In this document: one piece after another, positions 18,221 through 27,066 of the stretch
Numbering within the stretch: the stretch's first letter is position 1
How the letters are laid out: every line of letters begins with the position of its first letter
NCBI GenBank assembly: GCA_026126065.1
Contig: JAHCJY010000002.1
Location: forward strand, 124,001 to 188,000
DNA length: 64,000 nt
Direction of reading: 5' to 3'
Source of the DNA: Bauldia sp.
Lineage (GTDB): Bacteria > Pseudomonadota > Alphaproteobacteria > Rhizobiales > Kaistiaceae
The notes under the pieces: generated by a model
Seen by the model: the letters and a program-made list of their open reading frames with translations, nothing else
Told to the model about the DNA's origin: nothing
The model's database searches: none
Made by a program: the position numbers and the translations under genes

Positions 18221-20043
18221 GCAGCCTTCCCCAGCATGGCCGTACGGCCGAAGACCCAGTGCGCCCAGCTGCGCGCGCCCGCCCCGCGGCCCCGCGCCGT
18301 CCCGGTCTCGGCCGTGGCATGCATCCACTGCCGCACGGGCACCTCGAAGCCGGTCTTGGCCCGCTCCGCGACCGGGTCGGGCAGCGCGGGCGACGGCGCG
18401 GCGGCCAGCGCCGCTTTCCCTGCCCCGCCGCCGAACCGCGGCAGGATCGGCGCCAGCTCCGTCAGGAGCGTGAAGTCGACCAGCGGCACGCGGATTTCGA
18501 GCCCGTGCGCCATGCCGGCCCAATCCGCATCGCGCAGCAACTGGTTGCGAAGGTAGAAGGCCGATTCGAGCGCGGTGACGCGTCCGACATCGCTCCCCGG
18601 ATCGGGCGTGAGGCTGTCGCGGAAGCGGCGAGCCGGATCGAGCCGGGCGAGCCCGTCGCGAACCAGGTCGGGATCGAGGAAGCCGTACAGCTCATGGGGC
18701 AGGAAGAGGCCGCGGCGAAGGAGATAGGCGCCGCCCCAGCTTCCGGAGTGCTCGAGCATGCCGAGCGCCTTGGGATTGTCGCGTGCGAGCCGGGGGGCCG
18801 CCGCCCGGAGGACACGGCGGGCCAGCGCCCCTGCCCCGGGAACCGCCGCGAGCGGCCCAAACCGGCGCCGCCAGCGCGGCACGTCGCGGAAGCTCGGATA
18901 CCCCGCCAGGAGTTCGTCGCCGCCCAGACCCGAGAGGGCGACCTTCAGCCCCGCCTCGCGCGCCGCCTTGGCCACGAACCAGGTGTTGACGCCGTCGATC
19001 GACGGCTGGTCCATCGCCGCCGTGATTGCCGGAAGGTCGCGCTCGAACTCGGCCTTGCCCACGCCCCGCACGATGTGCCCGGCGCCGTAGCGCTGTGCGA
19101 TTTCGGCCGCGAGCGGCGCCTCGTCCGCCGGGCTGTCGCGAAACTCGTCGAAGGCAAGGGTGATCGCCCGGCGCGGCTGCCCGGCCCCGCATGCAAGGCC
19201 CAGCAACGCGCCCGAATCGATGCCGGCCGAGAGGAACACCCCGACCTCGACATCCGCCAGGAGGTGCGCCCTGACGCTCGCCCCGACCGAGGCGCGGACA
19301 CGGGCGCGGATCTCCTCGGGCGGCACCACGACTTTTGTTGCCTCGGCCAGCGCAGCGGCAATCGAAGCGAACCGACGCGGCTCGCGGGCGCCGGCGGCGT
19401 CGACCCATTGGGCATGTCCGGCCGGCAGCGAACGGATGGCGCGGTAGAGCGTGAACGGCTCCGGCACCGATCCGAGGAGGTGGAAGCCGACGATTCCCGC
19501 CGGCTCCGGATCGAACGATACTGCGCCGCCGGCAAGAATCGCCTTCACCTGGGAGGCGAAGCGCAGCGTCCAGCCATCGTCGGCGATGTACAGCGGCTTG
19601 ATGCCGTACGGATCGCGCGCCAGCATCACGCCGCCGCGGGCCTCGTCCCAGATGGCGAGCGCGAACATCCCGCGCAGCCGCCGGACCATGTCCGCGCCGT
19701 CGCGCCGATAGAGATGGAGCAGGACCTCGGTGTCCGAGTTGCTGCGGAAGCGGACGCCTTCGGCCTCGAGCGTCCGGCGAAGCTCTGGGTAGTTGTAGAT
19801 CTCGCCGTTGAAGGTGACGGTCAGCGAGCCGTCGAAGCTCGTCATCGGCTGCGCGCCGGCCGGACTCGTGTCGATGATGGCAAGGCGCCTGTGGCCGAAC
19901 GCACAGCGCCCGTCGCCGCTCCACCACGCCCCGGCGCCATCCGGCCCGCGCGCCGCCATGGCATCCCGTGTGCGCAACAACTCCGCCTCGTCGGGCGGAT
20001 TGGCCGGCGGGTTGTACGCGAAGATGCCGTTGATGCCGCACAT
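18217..20043 (-). CDS. asnB: Asparagine synthase (glutamine-hydrolysing), polysaccharide-locus type
   Basis: A 608-residue class B asparagine synthetase. The mature N-terminus MCGINGIF supplies the catalytic Cys2 of the glutaminase domain. RGPDGAGAWW and FNGEIYNYPELR follow. The synthetase domain shows the ATP pyrophosphatase loop FLSAGIDSGALLGLA, SGLGGDELLAGYPSF, and RAKTGFEVPVRQW near the end. The start at 20043 is fixed by Cys2. Such genes are frequent in exopolysaccharide loci, where they may amidate a uronic acid or amino-sugar substituent rather than make free Asn; that role is inference. It lies 7 bases after galE and overlaps the GT4 gene by 4 bases. Confidence 0.92.
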   Translation of the reverse strand: MCGINGIFAYNPPANPPDEAELLRTRDAMAARGPDGAGAWWSGDGRCAFGHRRLAIIDTSPAGAQPMTSFDGSLTVTFNGEIYNYPELRRTLEAEGVRFRSNSDTEVLLHLYRRDGADMVRRLRGMFALAIWDEARGGVMLARDPYGIKPLYIADDGWTLRFASQVKAILAGGAVSFDPEPAGIVGFHLLGSVPEPFTLYRAIRSLPAGHAQWVDAAGAREPRRFASIAAALAEATKVVVPPEEIRARVRASVGASVRAHLLADVEVGVFLSAGIDSGALLGLACGAGQPRRAITLAFDEFRDSPADEAPLAAEIAQRYGAGHIVRGVGKAEFERDLPAITAAMDQPSIDGVNTWFVAKAAREAGLKVALSGLGGDELLAGYPSFRDVPRWRRRFGPLAAVPGAGALARRVLRAAAPRLARDNPKALGMLEHSGSWGGAYLLRRGLFLPHELYGFLDPDLVRDGLARLDPARRFRDSLTPDPGSDVGRVTALESAFYLRNQLLRDADWAGMAHGLEIRVPLVDFTLLTELAPILPRFGGGAGKAALAAAPSPALPDPVAERAKTGFEVPVRQWMHATAETGTARGRGAGARSWAHWVFGRTAMLGKAA

Positions 20044-20050
20044 TCCGGTT

Positions 20051-21058
20051 TCAGACGGCCGCCCGTCGCGCGCGGGGGGCGACGATCTCCGACTGATGCC
20101 ACTCCCACGCGGTCCGGATGATGGCGTCGATCGACGGCATTCCGGCGCGCCACCCGAGTTCGCTCCGCGCCAGGTGTGGATCGGCGACGAGCGTCGGCGG
20201 ATCGCCGGCCCGGCGCGGCCCGGCCACGACCGCGATCGGGCGGCCCGTGACGGTGCGCGCCGCCTCGACGACTTCGGCCACCGAGACGCCGATCCCGTTG
20301 CCCAGATTGATCGCGGGAGCCCCCCCGCCCTCGCCAAGGCGAGCGAGCGCCAGCACATGCGCCGTCGCGAGATCGCTGACATGCGTGTAGTCGCGGACGC
20401 AGGTACCGTCCGGCGTCGGGTGATCCGTGCCGTGGATCGTCACGAACGGACGAATGCCGGCCGCGGCCTCGAGGACGATCGGGATCAGATGCGTCTCCGG
20501 ATCGTGGTCCTCGCCGGTCTCGAGTTCCGGATCGGCTCCGGCGGCGTTGAAATAGCGCAGCGCGATGCTCCGGAGCCCGTACGCCTCGCTGAAGTCCGCG
20601 AGCATGCGCTCGACGGCCTGCTTGGTCGCCCCATACGGGTTGATCGGGTCCGTCGGGGCGTCCTCGGCAATCGGCATCGCCTTCGGCACGCCGTAGACGG
20701 CGCAGGTGCTGGAGAAGACGAGCCGGCCGATGTCCGAACGCCGCATCGCGTTGAGGAGCGTGAGCGAGCCGACGACGTTGTTGGAGTAGTATTCCGCGGG
20801 GTGGGTGACGGATTCGCCGACATACGCCGACGCCGCGAAGTGCAGAACCGCCTCCGGGCGGTACCGACGCATCACGTCGACGAGCCGCGTCTCGTCCCGG
20901 ATGTCACCGACCTCGAGCGGGCCCCAGCGCACGGCCCAGTCGTGTCCCGTCGCCAGGCTGTCATACGTGACCGGGCGGTAGCCCGCCCGCGCGAGCGCCT
21001 TGCAGGCATGTGAGCCGACATACCCGGCGCCGCCAGTAACCAGCACGACACGACTCAC
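20051..21058 (-). CDS. galE: UDP-glucose 4-epimerase
   Basis: A 335-residue extended short-chain dehydrogenase. The NAD-binding site is VTGGAGYVGSHACKAL at the N-terminus. The catalytic triad is seen in FSSTCAVYG (Ser) and NPYGATKQAVE (Tyr-x3-Lys), and GTCVRDYTHVSDLA is the usual C-terminal motif of GalE. It interconverts UDP-glucose and UDP-galactose, or the GlcNAc/GalNAc pair, in the cytoplasm. The start is GTG at 21058 with AGGAG nine bases upstream; the longer frame beyond it is not coding. It is the first gene of the minus-strand operon and is divergent from the PRC-barrel gene, so the operon promoter should lie in 21059-21144. Confidence 0.94.
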   Translation of the reverse strand: MSRVVLVTGGAGYVGSHACKALARAGYRPVTYDSLATGHDWAVRWGPLEVGDIRDETRLVDVMRRYRPEAVLHFAASAYVGESVTHPAEYYSNNVVGSLTLLNAMRRSDIGRLVFSSTCAVYGVPKAMPIAEDAPTDPINPYGATKQAVERMLADFSEAYGLRSIALRYFNAAGADPELETGEDHDPETHLIPIVLEAAAGIRPFVTIHGTDHPTPDGTCVRDYTHVSDLATAHVLALARLGEGGGAPAINLGNGIGVSVAEVVEAARTVTGRPIAVVAGPRRAGDPPTLVADPHLARSELGWRAGMPSIDAIIRTAWEWHQSEIVAPRARRAAV

Positions 21059-21144
21059 CGCGCATCTCCTGCTATGAGCCGATGGACCGCCGCGGGAACG
21101 ACCGGCCTTGGCGGCAGTTGAGCTTCGAACCAGGGAGCCGAACC

Positions 21145-21837
21145 ATGCTGTGGCGCGCGTCCGAGATAACCGGCTACGCGATCGAGGGAATCGACGGACA
21201 TGTCGGCAGCATCCACGATCTGTTGTTCTCGCATGATGACTGGCGGCTCCGTTGGCTCGTCGTCGATACCGGCAAGTGGCTTCCCGGCCGCAAGATCGTG
21301 GTCCCGATCCATGTCGCCGACAAGCCCAACGCCGTCCGCAAGGAGATCGCGGTCGAACTTTCGCGGCAACAGGCAATCCAGAGCCCGGAGATAGACGTCT
21401 CCGGCCCGGTGAACCGCCAGGCCGAGGCAACGCTGTACCAGCATTATGGCTGGCCGCCCTACTGGGATGGCTCGCCCGACCATGAGGACCCGCTCCGCGG
21501 TGTGCACCAGGTCCTCGGGCTTCACATCCAGGCCACCGACCATGCTGTTGGCCATGTTGACGATTTCCTCGTCGCCGACGACGACTGGTCGCTTCGCTAC
21601 ATGGTCGCCGACACACGGAACTGGCTCCCGGGACGCAAGGTGCTGGTGGCGCCGCGCTGGATTGGCGACATCCAGTGGGAGAAGCGCGACGTCGCCGTGA
21701 ACATGACGCGGGAGCAACTCCGGAACGGGCCGCCCTACGACCCGTCGGTCGCCACCATCGTCATCGACCCTTCCGAGGAGGAAGGACTCGACCGCCTCGA
21801 CCCGTTCCCGGTGGGATCCGGCAATCCCGCGTCCTGA
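21145..21837 (+). CDS. Double PRC-barrel domain protein
   Basis: A 230-residue protein made of two PRC-barrel modules. The first (about 5-80) has LWRASEITGYAIEGIDGHVGSIHDLLF and LRWLVVDTGKWLPGRKIVVP. The second (about 125-205) has VLGLHIQATDHAVGHVDDFLV and LRYMVADTRNWLPGRKVLVAP. The near-identical WLPGRK motifs show that one arose from the other by duplication. The start ATG at 21145 has GGGAG 8 bases upstream; a frame open to 21082 is not needed. There is no signal peptide. PRC barrels act as protein or RNA scaffolds, and the role here is unknown. It is the only plus-strand gene amid the polysaccharide genes. Confidence 0.85.
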   Translation: MLWRASEITGYAIEGIDGHVGSIHDLLFSHDDWRLRWLVVDTGKWLPGRKIVVPIHVADKPNAVRKEIAVELSRQQAIQSPEIDVSGPVNRQAEATLYQHYGWPPYWDGSPDHEDPLRGVHQVLGLHIQATDHAVGHVDDFLVADDDWSLRYMVADTRNWLPGRKVLVAPRWIGDIQWEKRDVAVNMTREQLRNGPPYDPSVATIVIDPSEEEGLDRLDPFPVGSGNPAS

Positions 21838-21872
21838 GCAGGCGGCATCCATTCCGACCCGGAGGGCCGCGC

Positions 21873-23135
21873 CTAGCGGGCGCCGAACCCGGTCGCGATC
21901 GTCCGCAAGGTCTTGGCGACGATGAGGAGATCGAGCCACAGGCTGAAGTGCTTGATGTAGTAGAAGTCGTACTGGAGCTTGCCTGTCGCTGCCTCCAGTC
22001 TGGCCACATTGCCCTGGTTGACCGCCGCCCAGCCGGTGATCCCTGGCCGGACGATGTGGCGGTAGCTGTAGAACGGGATCTGGCTCTCGTACCATTTCGA
22101 CAGCGGGACAGCCTCGGGCCGCGGGCCGATCCACGACATCTCGCCGCGGAGGATATTCACGATCTGTGGCAGCTCGTCGACACGGTAGCGCCGCAGCCAC
22201 CGGCCGAGCGGCGTGATGCGCGGATCGTCCGCCTCGGTAAACGCGTGCCCCTCATGGGCGCCCTCCCGCATCGTCCGCAGCTTGATGACTGTGAACACCT
22301 CGCCGCGATACCCGACCCGCTGCTGCCGAAAGAGGACCGGCCCGCCCTCGGTCAGCTTGATGATGAGCGCCCCTGCGCCGATCAGCAGCGCGGTCAGCGG
22401 CAGGGTCAGGATGGTGATTGCGATGTCCCCGAGCCGCTGGAAGCGAAGATAGAGCGAGGACGGCATGAGCGAGCCGAAATTGTTCTCCGACAGGTGCTCG
22501 ATCGTAACGCGTCCGGTCAGCGATTCCGCCAGTTGCTTCCAGTGGTAGACGGGCACGCCGCCGAGGGCCGCGGTGGCGATCATCCGCTCCCATTCCGGCG
22601 GCATGTCCGAACGGAGGTCGGCGGCAACCGCGCTAAAACCGGCCAGCGATGAATCGGGGGCGCCCGCGATGTCCCAGTCGGCACCGTCGAGGTCCGCAAG
22701 CGCCGGCGCCGCGCCGAACGGCAGCACGAGATAGTGCTGGCGGAGCGCCCTGCGCTCGAGCCGCAGGACCATGAAGAAGTACGTCACGGCCAGCGCGAAG
22801 CTCAGCAGGAACTGGATCCGCGAATAGTCGATGCGGAAGAAGAAGAACAGCATGATGACGAGCGCGAAGGCGCTCGCAAACGCGGGCACCGCGTAGAACG
22901 GCGTGTGCCCGCCCGGGTAGATCGTGATCCGCTTGACGAAATAGGCGCCGAGGAGAACCGCGATCGTGGTGCCGATCAGCGTTCGCGACGCGCTCTGGAC
23001 CTGGATGTCGAGGAAATGGAGTGGCGTCCGCAGCACCGCCGGAAGGAGCACCGCGACAAGGAGGCCAAGAGCGACCTGGTACCGGGTGCGGACGAGGAAA
23101 CGCACCCACCCGCCGCCCCGGTAGCGGCGCGACAT
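21873..23135 (-). CDS. Polyprenyl-phosphate sugar-1-phosphate transferase
   Basis: A 420-residue enzyme of the bacterial sugar transferase family (ExoY/WcaJ/PssZ type) that starts repeat-unit synthesis by moving a sugar-1-phosphate to undecaprenyl phosphate. The N-terminal half has four hydrophobic helices and a soluble linker. The C-terminal catalytic part has a membrane helix, then GGPVLFRQQRVGYRGEVFTV, IKLRTM, ITPLGRWLRRYRVDELPQ, LRGEMSWIGPRPEA and IRPGITG-type VRPGITGWAAVNQG. Start at 23135 is preferred because AAGGA lies 8 bases upstream; in-frame starts further up have no ribosome-binding site. It faces the PRC-barrel gene tail to tail. Confidence 0.9.
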   Translation of the reverse strand: MSRRYRGGGWVRFLVRTRYQVALGLLVAVLLPAVLRTPLHFLDIQVQSASRTLIGTTIAVLLGAYFVKRITIYPGGHTPFYAVPAFASAFALVIMLFFFFRIDYSRIQFLLSFALAVTYFFMVLRLERRALRQHYLVLPFGAAPALADLDGADWDIAGAPDSSLAGFSAVAADLRSDMPPEWERMIATAALGGVPVYHWKQLAESLTGRVTIEHLSENNFGSLMPSSLYLRFQRLGDIAITILTLPLTALLIGAGALIIKLTEGGPVLFRQQRVGYRGEVFTVIKLRTMREGAHEGHAFTEADDPRITPLGRWLRRYRVDELPQIVNILRGEMSWIGPRPEAVPLSKWYESQIPFYSYRHIVRPGITGWAAVNQGNVARLEAATGKLQYDFYYIKHFSLWLDLLIVAKTLRTIATGFGAR

Positions 23136-23400
23136 GGGACGATCCTTGGCAGAAGGCAGCACGACCATGTTCACGAAACGATCCGCGTTCGCCTCAACCC
23201 CGCACGATCTGCGACAAGGCTATCGCACGTACCTCACCGCGTCCGCCCCCGGGACGCCGCGCCCATCCATGGGCCGACCGGATGTGATGCTGGGTCGAAC
23301 GCGCCGTCTGCGGGGGCCTCCTCGACGACACAATCCTACCGTGCAGCGCCTGAGTCCAGCGCCATTGCATAGCGATGACAGCGAGTATTGCGCCGCGGAA

Positions 23401-23429
23401 AACAGAAAAGGCCCGCCTTGCGCGGGCCT
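23401..23429 (-). terminator. Rho-independent terminator
   Basis: A perfect 8-bp stem AGGCCCGC/GCGGGCCT (23409-23416 and 23422-23429) with a 5-base loop is followed on the minus strand by TTTTCTGTTTT. It lies 22 bases past the stop of the small secreted protein gene at 23452 and should end its transcript. Confidence 0.8.
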
Positions 23430-23451
23430 CTTCACGTGTTTCGATACCCTT

Positions 23452-23880
23452 CTACGCCGGGCTGATGCGCGGCGGCGGCTCCGGCTGCTCGACCGCCTCT
23501 AGCGCTTCCTGGCAACCTGTTTCGAGGTTGATGTTGAAGGCGGCCTGGATCGCGGCGACGATATCGTCGAAGACCACGGGCACGCGAATACCGAGCTGGC
23601 AGAGGTAGTAGCCGATATCGAGCTGCGGCGGCACGAGATCGACAGGGTTGCCGCCCAGCGCCGCGTACTGCTCCGCGACGCCGACCGCCGTCATGATGGC
23701 AACCAGACACGCCGCCTCGTCGAGGAGCTGGCCGCTCGGCGTGGTCGCGCAACCGACATCAAGGGTCAGACCGACTTCGGGTGCCGTCGGCAGGGCCTGC
23801 GCGTTTGCGACGCCGGGCAACGCCGACGTTGCCGCGAACGCCACCAGTACAGAAGCGGTACGAAAGAGTTTCATGGCCAT
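23452..23880 (-). CDS. Small secreted protein of unknown function
   Basis: About 142 residues with a clear Sec signal peptide: MKLFRTASVLVAFAATSAL, ending at VANAQA. The mature part has four Cys (DVGCATT, DEAACLVA, YYLCQLG, ETGCQEA), which could make two disulfides, and a Pro-rich C-terminus. No family is recognised. The ATG at 23880 has GGAG 10 bases upstream; ATG at 23874 or 23898 are alternatives. It is followed by its own terminator and lies between the sugar transferase and the BY-kinase gene, so an extracellular or periplasmic role linked to the polysaccharide is possible. Similar orphans occur at 29340, 38377 and 40457. Confidence 0.65.
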   Translation of the reverse strand: MAMKLFRTASVLVAFAATSALPGVANAQALPTAPEVGLTLDVGCATTPSGQLLDEAACLVAIMTAVGVAEQYAALGGNPVDLVPPQLDIGYYLCQLGIRVPVVFDDIVAAIQAAFNINLETGCQEALEAVEQPEPPPRISPA

Positions 23881-24076
23881 CAGATGGAGGCTCCGCATCA
23901 AATATGGTTGTATCGTGCAGTCAATCATCGGGCGAGTCAACCGAACCACCCCACCTCATGGTCGAATTGCGGCAGCTGTTGCGCCAGAAACTCAGTCGCC
24001 GCAACAGTCGTTCCAAACGTTCCCGGCCTCGTGGATGCGGCAGCGATCCTGAGCGGGCCGACGACCCGCCACACGC

Positions 24077-26290
24077 CTAGCGATAGTAGCTCGAGTACTT
24101 GCCGTAGCCCTTGCTGTTGGCGCTCACCTGGTTGAGCAGCCCGACGATCGGAATGCTGGCATGCATCGCAAGATCGCGGAAAGCCGCCTTCACTGCCCGT
24201 TGCGAGGTCGAATCGGCCTTCACGATGTAAAGGGCCACCGTCGCATATTCGCGCGCGATGAGTTGCGGATCCACCACCAGGCCTACCGGCGGTGAATCAA
24301 TGATGACGACCTCGAACTCCTTTGACGCGTAGTCGATCACCGAGGCGAAGCGCTGCGACAGGATCAGCGAATCGGTCGCGACCGAACTCGCCTCGGACCC
24401 GAGGACCAGGTTCAGGCCCGTCGCCTCTTCCTCCATCATGAACAGATGCGCCGTCTCCGCGGCGCGGCCGCGCAGGAGATAGTCGATGAGCCCGACCTCG
24501 ACCGGGCGGTCGACATGCTTGTGGACCGAGGGATGGCGAAGGTCGGCGTCGATCAGGATCGTGGACTTGCCGGACTTTGCGAACGAACGCGCGATCGCCA
24601 GCGCCACGGTCGTCTTTCCCTCGCCGGGCGCGGACGACGTGACCACGAGCCGGAGCTGCTGATCCGGCACGATGGATTCGATGCCTATTCGTGCCCGGCG
24701 GATCGTTTCCGTGAAACTCGACAATGGCTGGTCCACCACCGCCCAGTCCGGCTCCTCGTTCTTGCGGGCGCGGTGCTTCGGCACGGAAGCTACCACGCGC
24801 ATTCCGGTGACCTGCTCGAGATGCTCGATCGAGGCGATGCCGCCGATCAGGTTCTCGCGCAGCAGGGCGATGCCGATGCCGGCCGCCGCGGACAGCAGGA
24901 ACGCCATCAGCAGCGTCTGGCGAACCGAGGGATAGCTGGGTCCACCCGGGGTCGACGCCTCGGCGATGATCCGCGAATCGGGCAGCTCCAGGCCGCCCTC
25001 CTGCTCGGCCTGGCGCAACCGCGAGAGGTAGGAGGAGTAAAGCGCCTGCGTGGTGGTCGCGTCCTGCTGGAGCGTGAAGAGATCAACCGTTATGTCGTTC
25101 GGCAGGGCGTTCGTCTGGGTGGCGATGTCGTTGTTGAGGTCGGCCCGCAGGGCGCCGATGTTGTCTTCCTGGGCCGCGAGCTGCACCTCGAGGTTTGCGG
25201 CCCGCGCGCGGGCCGCCTCCCGGATCTGGTCGTTCAGCGCCGCAAGATTTCGCTGGATGTCGGCCTGCTGCTGCGCGGTCGTGGCGACCGCAAGCTGCTG
25301 GGACAGAGCGTCCCGCTGCTGGACGAGATCCGGGTTCGCGGTTGCGACCAGCGCCGTGAGCGCGGCGAGGTCGCCGTTTGCCATGGCTGTCCGGATCGCG
25401 TCGAGATTGGCCGCCTGGGTATCGAGGAGGCTGAGCTGGTTGCGAAGGTCGGCGAGCCGGGCGCGGGCCTCGGGCGTGCCGGCGCGATCGATCGCCTGCA
25501 TGATGAAGTCGTCGATCTGTCCCTGGATGTTGCCGACATCCACTGCAAGGCTATCCACCCGGCCGCGCAGGAATTGCGTCGCGCGGTCGCGAGTCGAGGT
25601 CTTCGAGAGGATTTGCTCCTCGAGATAGGCGTACGCGACCGCGTTGGCCCAGCGCGCGGATTCCTGGGGAACCGGCGTCGTGACCGAGATCGTCAGCACG
25701 TTCGTTCCGGCGCGCTGGCCTGCAGAGACGTGTCCGCCGAGAGCGTTGCCCCATCCTCGCTGCTGCGCCGGCGTGAGGTCCGACCAGGACTGGGCAGGCT
25801 GCGCCGTTTCCGCGTCGCCGCCGAGCCCGACCATCGAAAGGATGTTGTCGATGCGCGACGGTTGCTGCTGGAAGACCGGGGAACTGGGAAGGTCCAGCGC
25901 CGCCGCCGCCCGCAGGAGGACGCTCGAAGACTTGATGATGACGAGTTCGGTGGCAACCGCCGCAGCGACACCGAGCGTGTCGTTGAGGCCGTTGGCAATG
26001 CCAAGCATCTCCGAGTCACGCGTGTCGACCACGAGGAGCGCCTGCGCGGTGTACTGCCGCTGCACCTGGCTGACATAGATCGCGCCGATGCCGACGCCTA
26101 GGATGATCGTGGCCAGGATGCTCCACTTCTGGCGGCGGACCAGCCCCAGGAGGCTGCGGATGTCGAAGGGATTTGGCGGCGATTCGAAGTCGTCGAAGCC
26201 ACCGCGGGCGCGTCCGGGCCGGCCGGCCCGCTCGATGGCAGTCTCAAGCGCGGGATCGCCGGGTCGAAACCCAGTCGGATACTGATTCAC
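24077..26290 (-). CDS. Polysaccharide co-polymerase with BY-kinase domain (Wzc/ExoP type)
   Basis: A 737-residue fusion of a Wzz-type chain-length regulator and a bacterial tyrosine kinase. The first membrane helix (SILATIILGVGIGAIYV) is near residue 60. A long periplasmic coiled coil with many Gln/Ala-rich heptads follows, then the second helix (LLMAFLLSAAAGIGIALL). The cytoplasmic kinase has Walker A APGEGKTT (about 554-561), Walker A' ILIDADLRHP, Walker B VVIIDSPP and a C-terminal Tyr cluster GYGKYSSYYR for autophosphorylation. The start is GTG at 26290, overlapping the phosphatase stop (GTGA). It controls chain length and export of a Wzy-type polymer. No Wza partner is in the window. Confidence 0.93.
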   Translation of the reverse strand: MNQYPTGFRPGDPALETAIERAGRPGRARGGFDDFESPPNPFDIRSLLGLVRRQKWSILATIILGVGIGAIYVSQVQRQYTAQALLVVDTRDSEMLGIANGLNDTLGVAAAVATELVIIKSSSVLLRAAAALDLPSSPVFQQQPSRIDNILSMVGLGGDAETAQPAQSWSDLTPAQQRGWGNALGGHVSAGQRAGTNVLTISVTTPVPQESARWANAVAYAYLEEQILSKTSTRDRATQFLRGRVDSLAVDVGNIQGQIDDFIMQAIDRAGTPEARARLADLRNQLSLLDTQAANLDAIRTAMANGDLAALTALVATANPDLVQQRDALSQQLAVATTAQQQADIQRNLAALNDQIREAARARAANLEVQLAAQEDNIGALRADLNNDIATQTNALPNDITVDLFTLQQDATTTQALYSSYLSRLRQAEQEGGLELPDSRIIAEASTPGGPSYPSVRQTLLMAFLLSAAAGIGIALLRENLIGGIASIEHLEQVTGMRVVASVPKHRARKNEEPDWAVVDQPLSSFTETIRRARIGIESIVPDQQLRLVVTSSAPGEGKTTVALAIARSFAKSGKSTILIDADLRHPSVHKHVDRPVEVGLIDYLLRGRAAETAHLFMMEEEATGLNLVLGSEASSVATDSLILSQRFASVIDYASKEFEVVIIDSPPVGLVVDPQLIAREYATVALYIVKADSTSQRAVKAAFRDLAMHASIPIVGLLNQVSANSKGYGKYSSYYR

Positions 26291-27066
26291 GCCTGAATCT
26301 CCAGGAGGCCTCTTTCGTCCGCCTCGAATACCATACAGGTCAAACGGCCGGTCGCATACGCACCAGTATCCAGATTGATACGGTGCTGTCCAACGAACGG
26401 CGCGGCGACCACGGTGTGGCCGTGCACGATCACCTTCTCGAACGGAACGTCCCGGTCGGCGAACCCGCCCCGGATCCACAGCAGATCGCGCTCCTGCTGG
26501 CGGTCGAGCGGAATGCCATACCGCACCCCGGCATGCACGAAGAAGTAGTCGCCGATGGTCTCGCTGAGCGACAGCGCCTGGAGAAAGCCGATATGCTCCG
26601 GCGGCAGCGCCCGCGCGAGGTCGTTGCGAATGCGGTTGAATTCGTCGGCCGATTCCGGCTGCCACGGCAGCGTCAGGCCGTACGACCGAAGGCATTCCCA
26701 GCCGCCCATCGGGATCCATTTCGGCCCGATCTCGACCGGCCGGTCGAGGAAGGACAGCAGCATTGCCTCGTGGTTGCCCTTGAGCGTCACCAGTTCGCAG
26801 CCGGCGGCGAAATCGGACGAAAGCATATCGATGACGCGACTGGAATCCTCGCCGCGATCGACATAGTCGCCAAGGCCGATCACGACGGCATGGCCGATCG
26901 GGCGCTCCTCGATATCGCTCCTGATCGAGACGTCGAGGATTTCGAGAAGGTCGGCCCGGCCGTGGACGTCGCCGAAGGCGTACACGCGCAATCCGGGCGG
27001 CACGGCCGCGTTTGCGGCCGAGACCCGCGGCTCAGACCGGCTGCGTCGGCGACCGAGGAGCGACAC
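26287..27066 (-). CDS. PPP-family metallophosphatase
   Basis: A 259-residue metal-dependent phosphatase of the PPP/ApaH-like type. All motifs are seen: YAFGDVHGRADL, VVIGLGDYVDRGEDSS, VTLKGNHEAML, FVHAGVRYG and VIVHGHTVV. Substrates of this group include phospho-Ser/Thr/Tyr proteins and diadenosine tetraphosphate. The start is taken as GTG at 27066, which overlaps the preceding ligase-like gene by 35 bases; no ribosome-binding site is obvious. Its stop overlaps the GTG of the BY-kinase gene by 4 bases. The coupling suggests it could dephosphorylate that kinase in place of a Wzb-type phosphatase, which is inference. Confidence 0.87.
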   Translation of the reverse strand: MSLLGRRRSRSEPRVSAANAAVPPGLRVYAFGDVHGRADLLEILDVSIRSDIEERPIGHAVVIGLGDYVDRGEDSSRVIDMLSSDFAAGCELVTLKGNHEAMLLSFLDRPVEIGPKWIPMGGWECLRSYGLTLPWQPESADEFNRIRNDLARALPPEHIGFLQALSLSETIGDYFFVHAGVRYGIPLDRQQERDLLWIRGGFADRDVPFEKVIVHGHTVVAAPFVGQHRINLDTGAYATGRLTCMVFEADERGLLEIQA

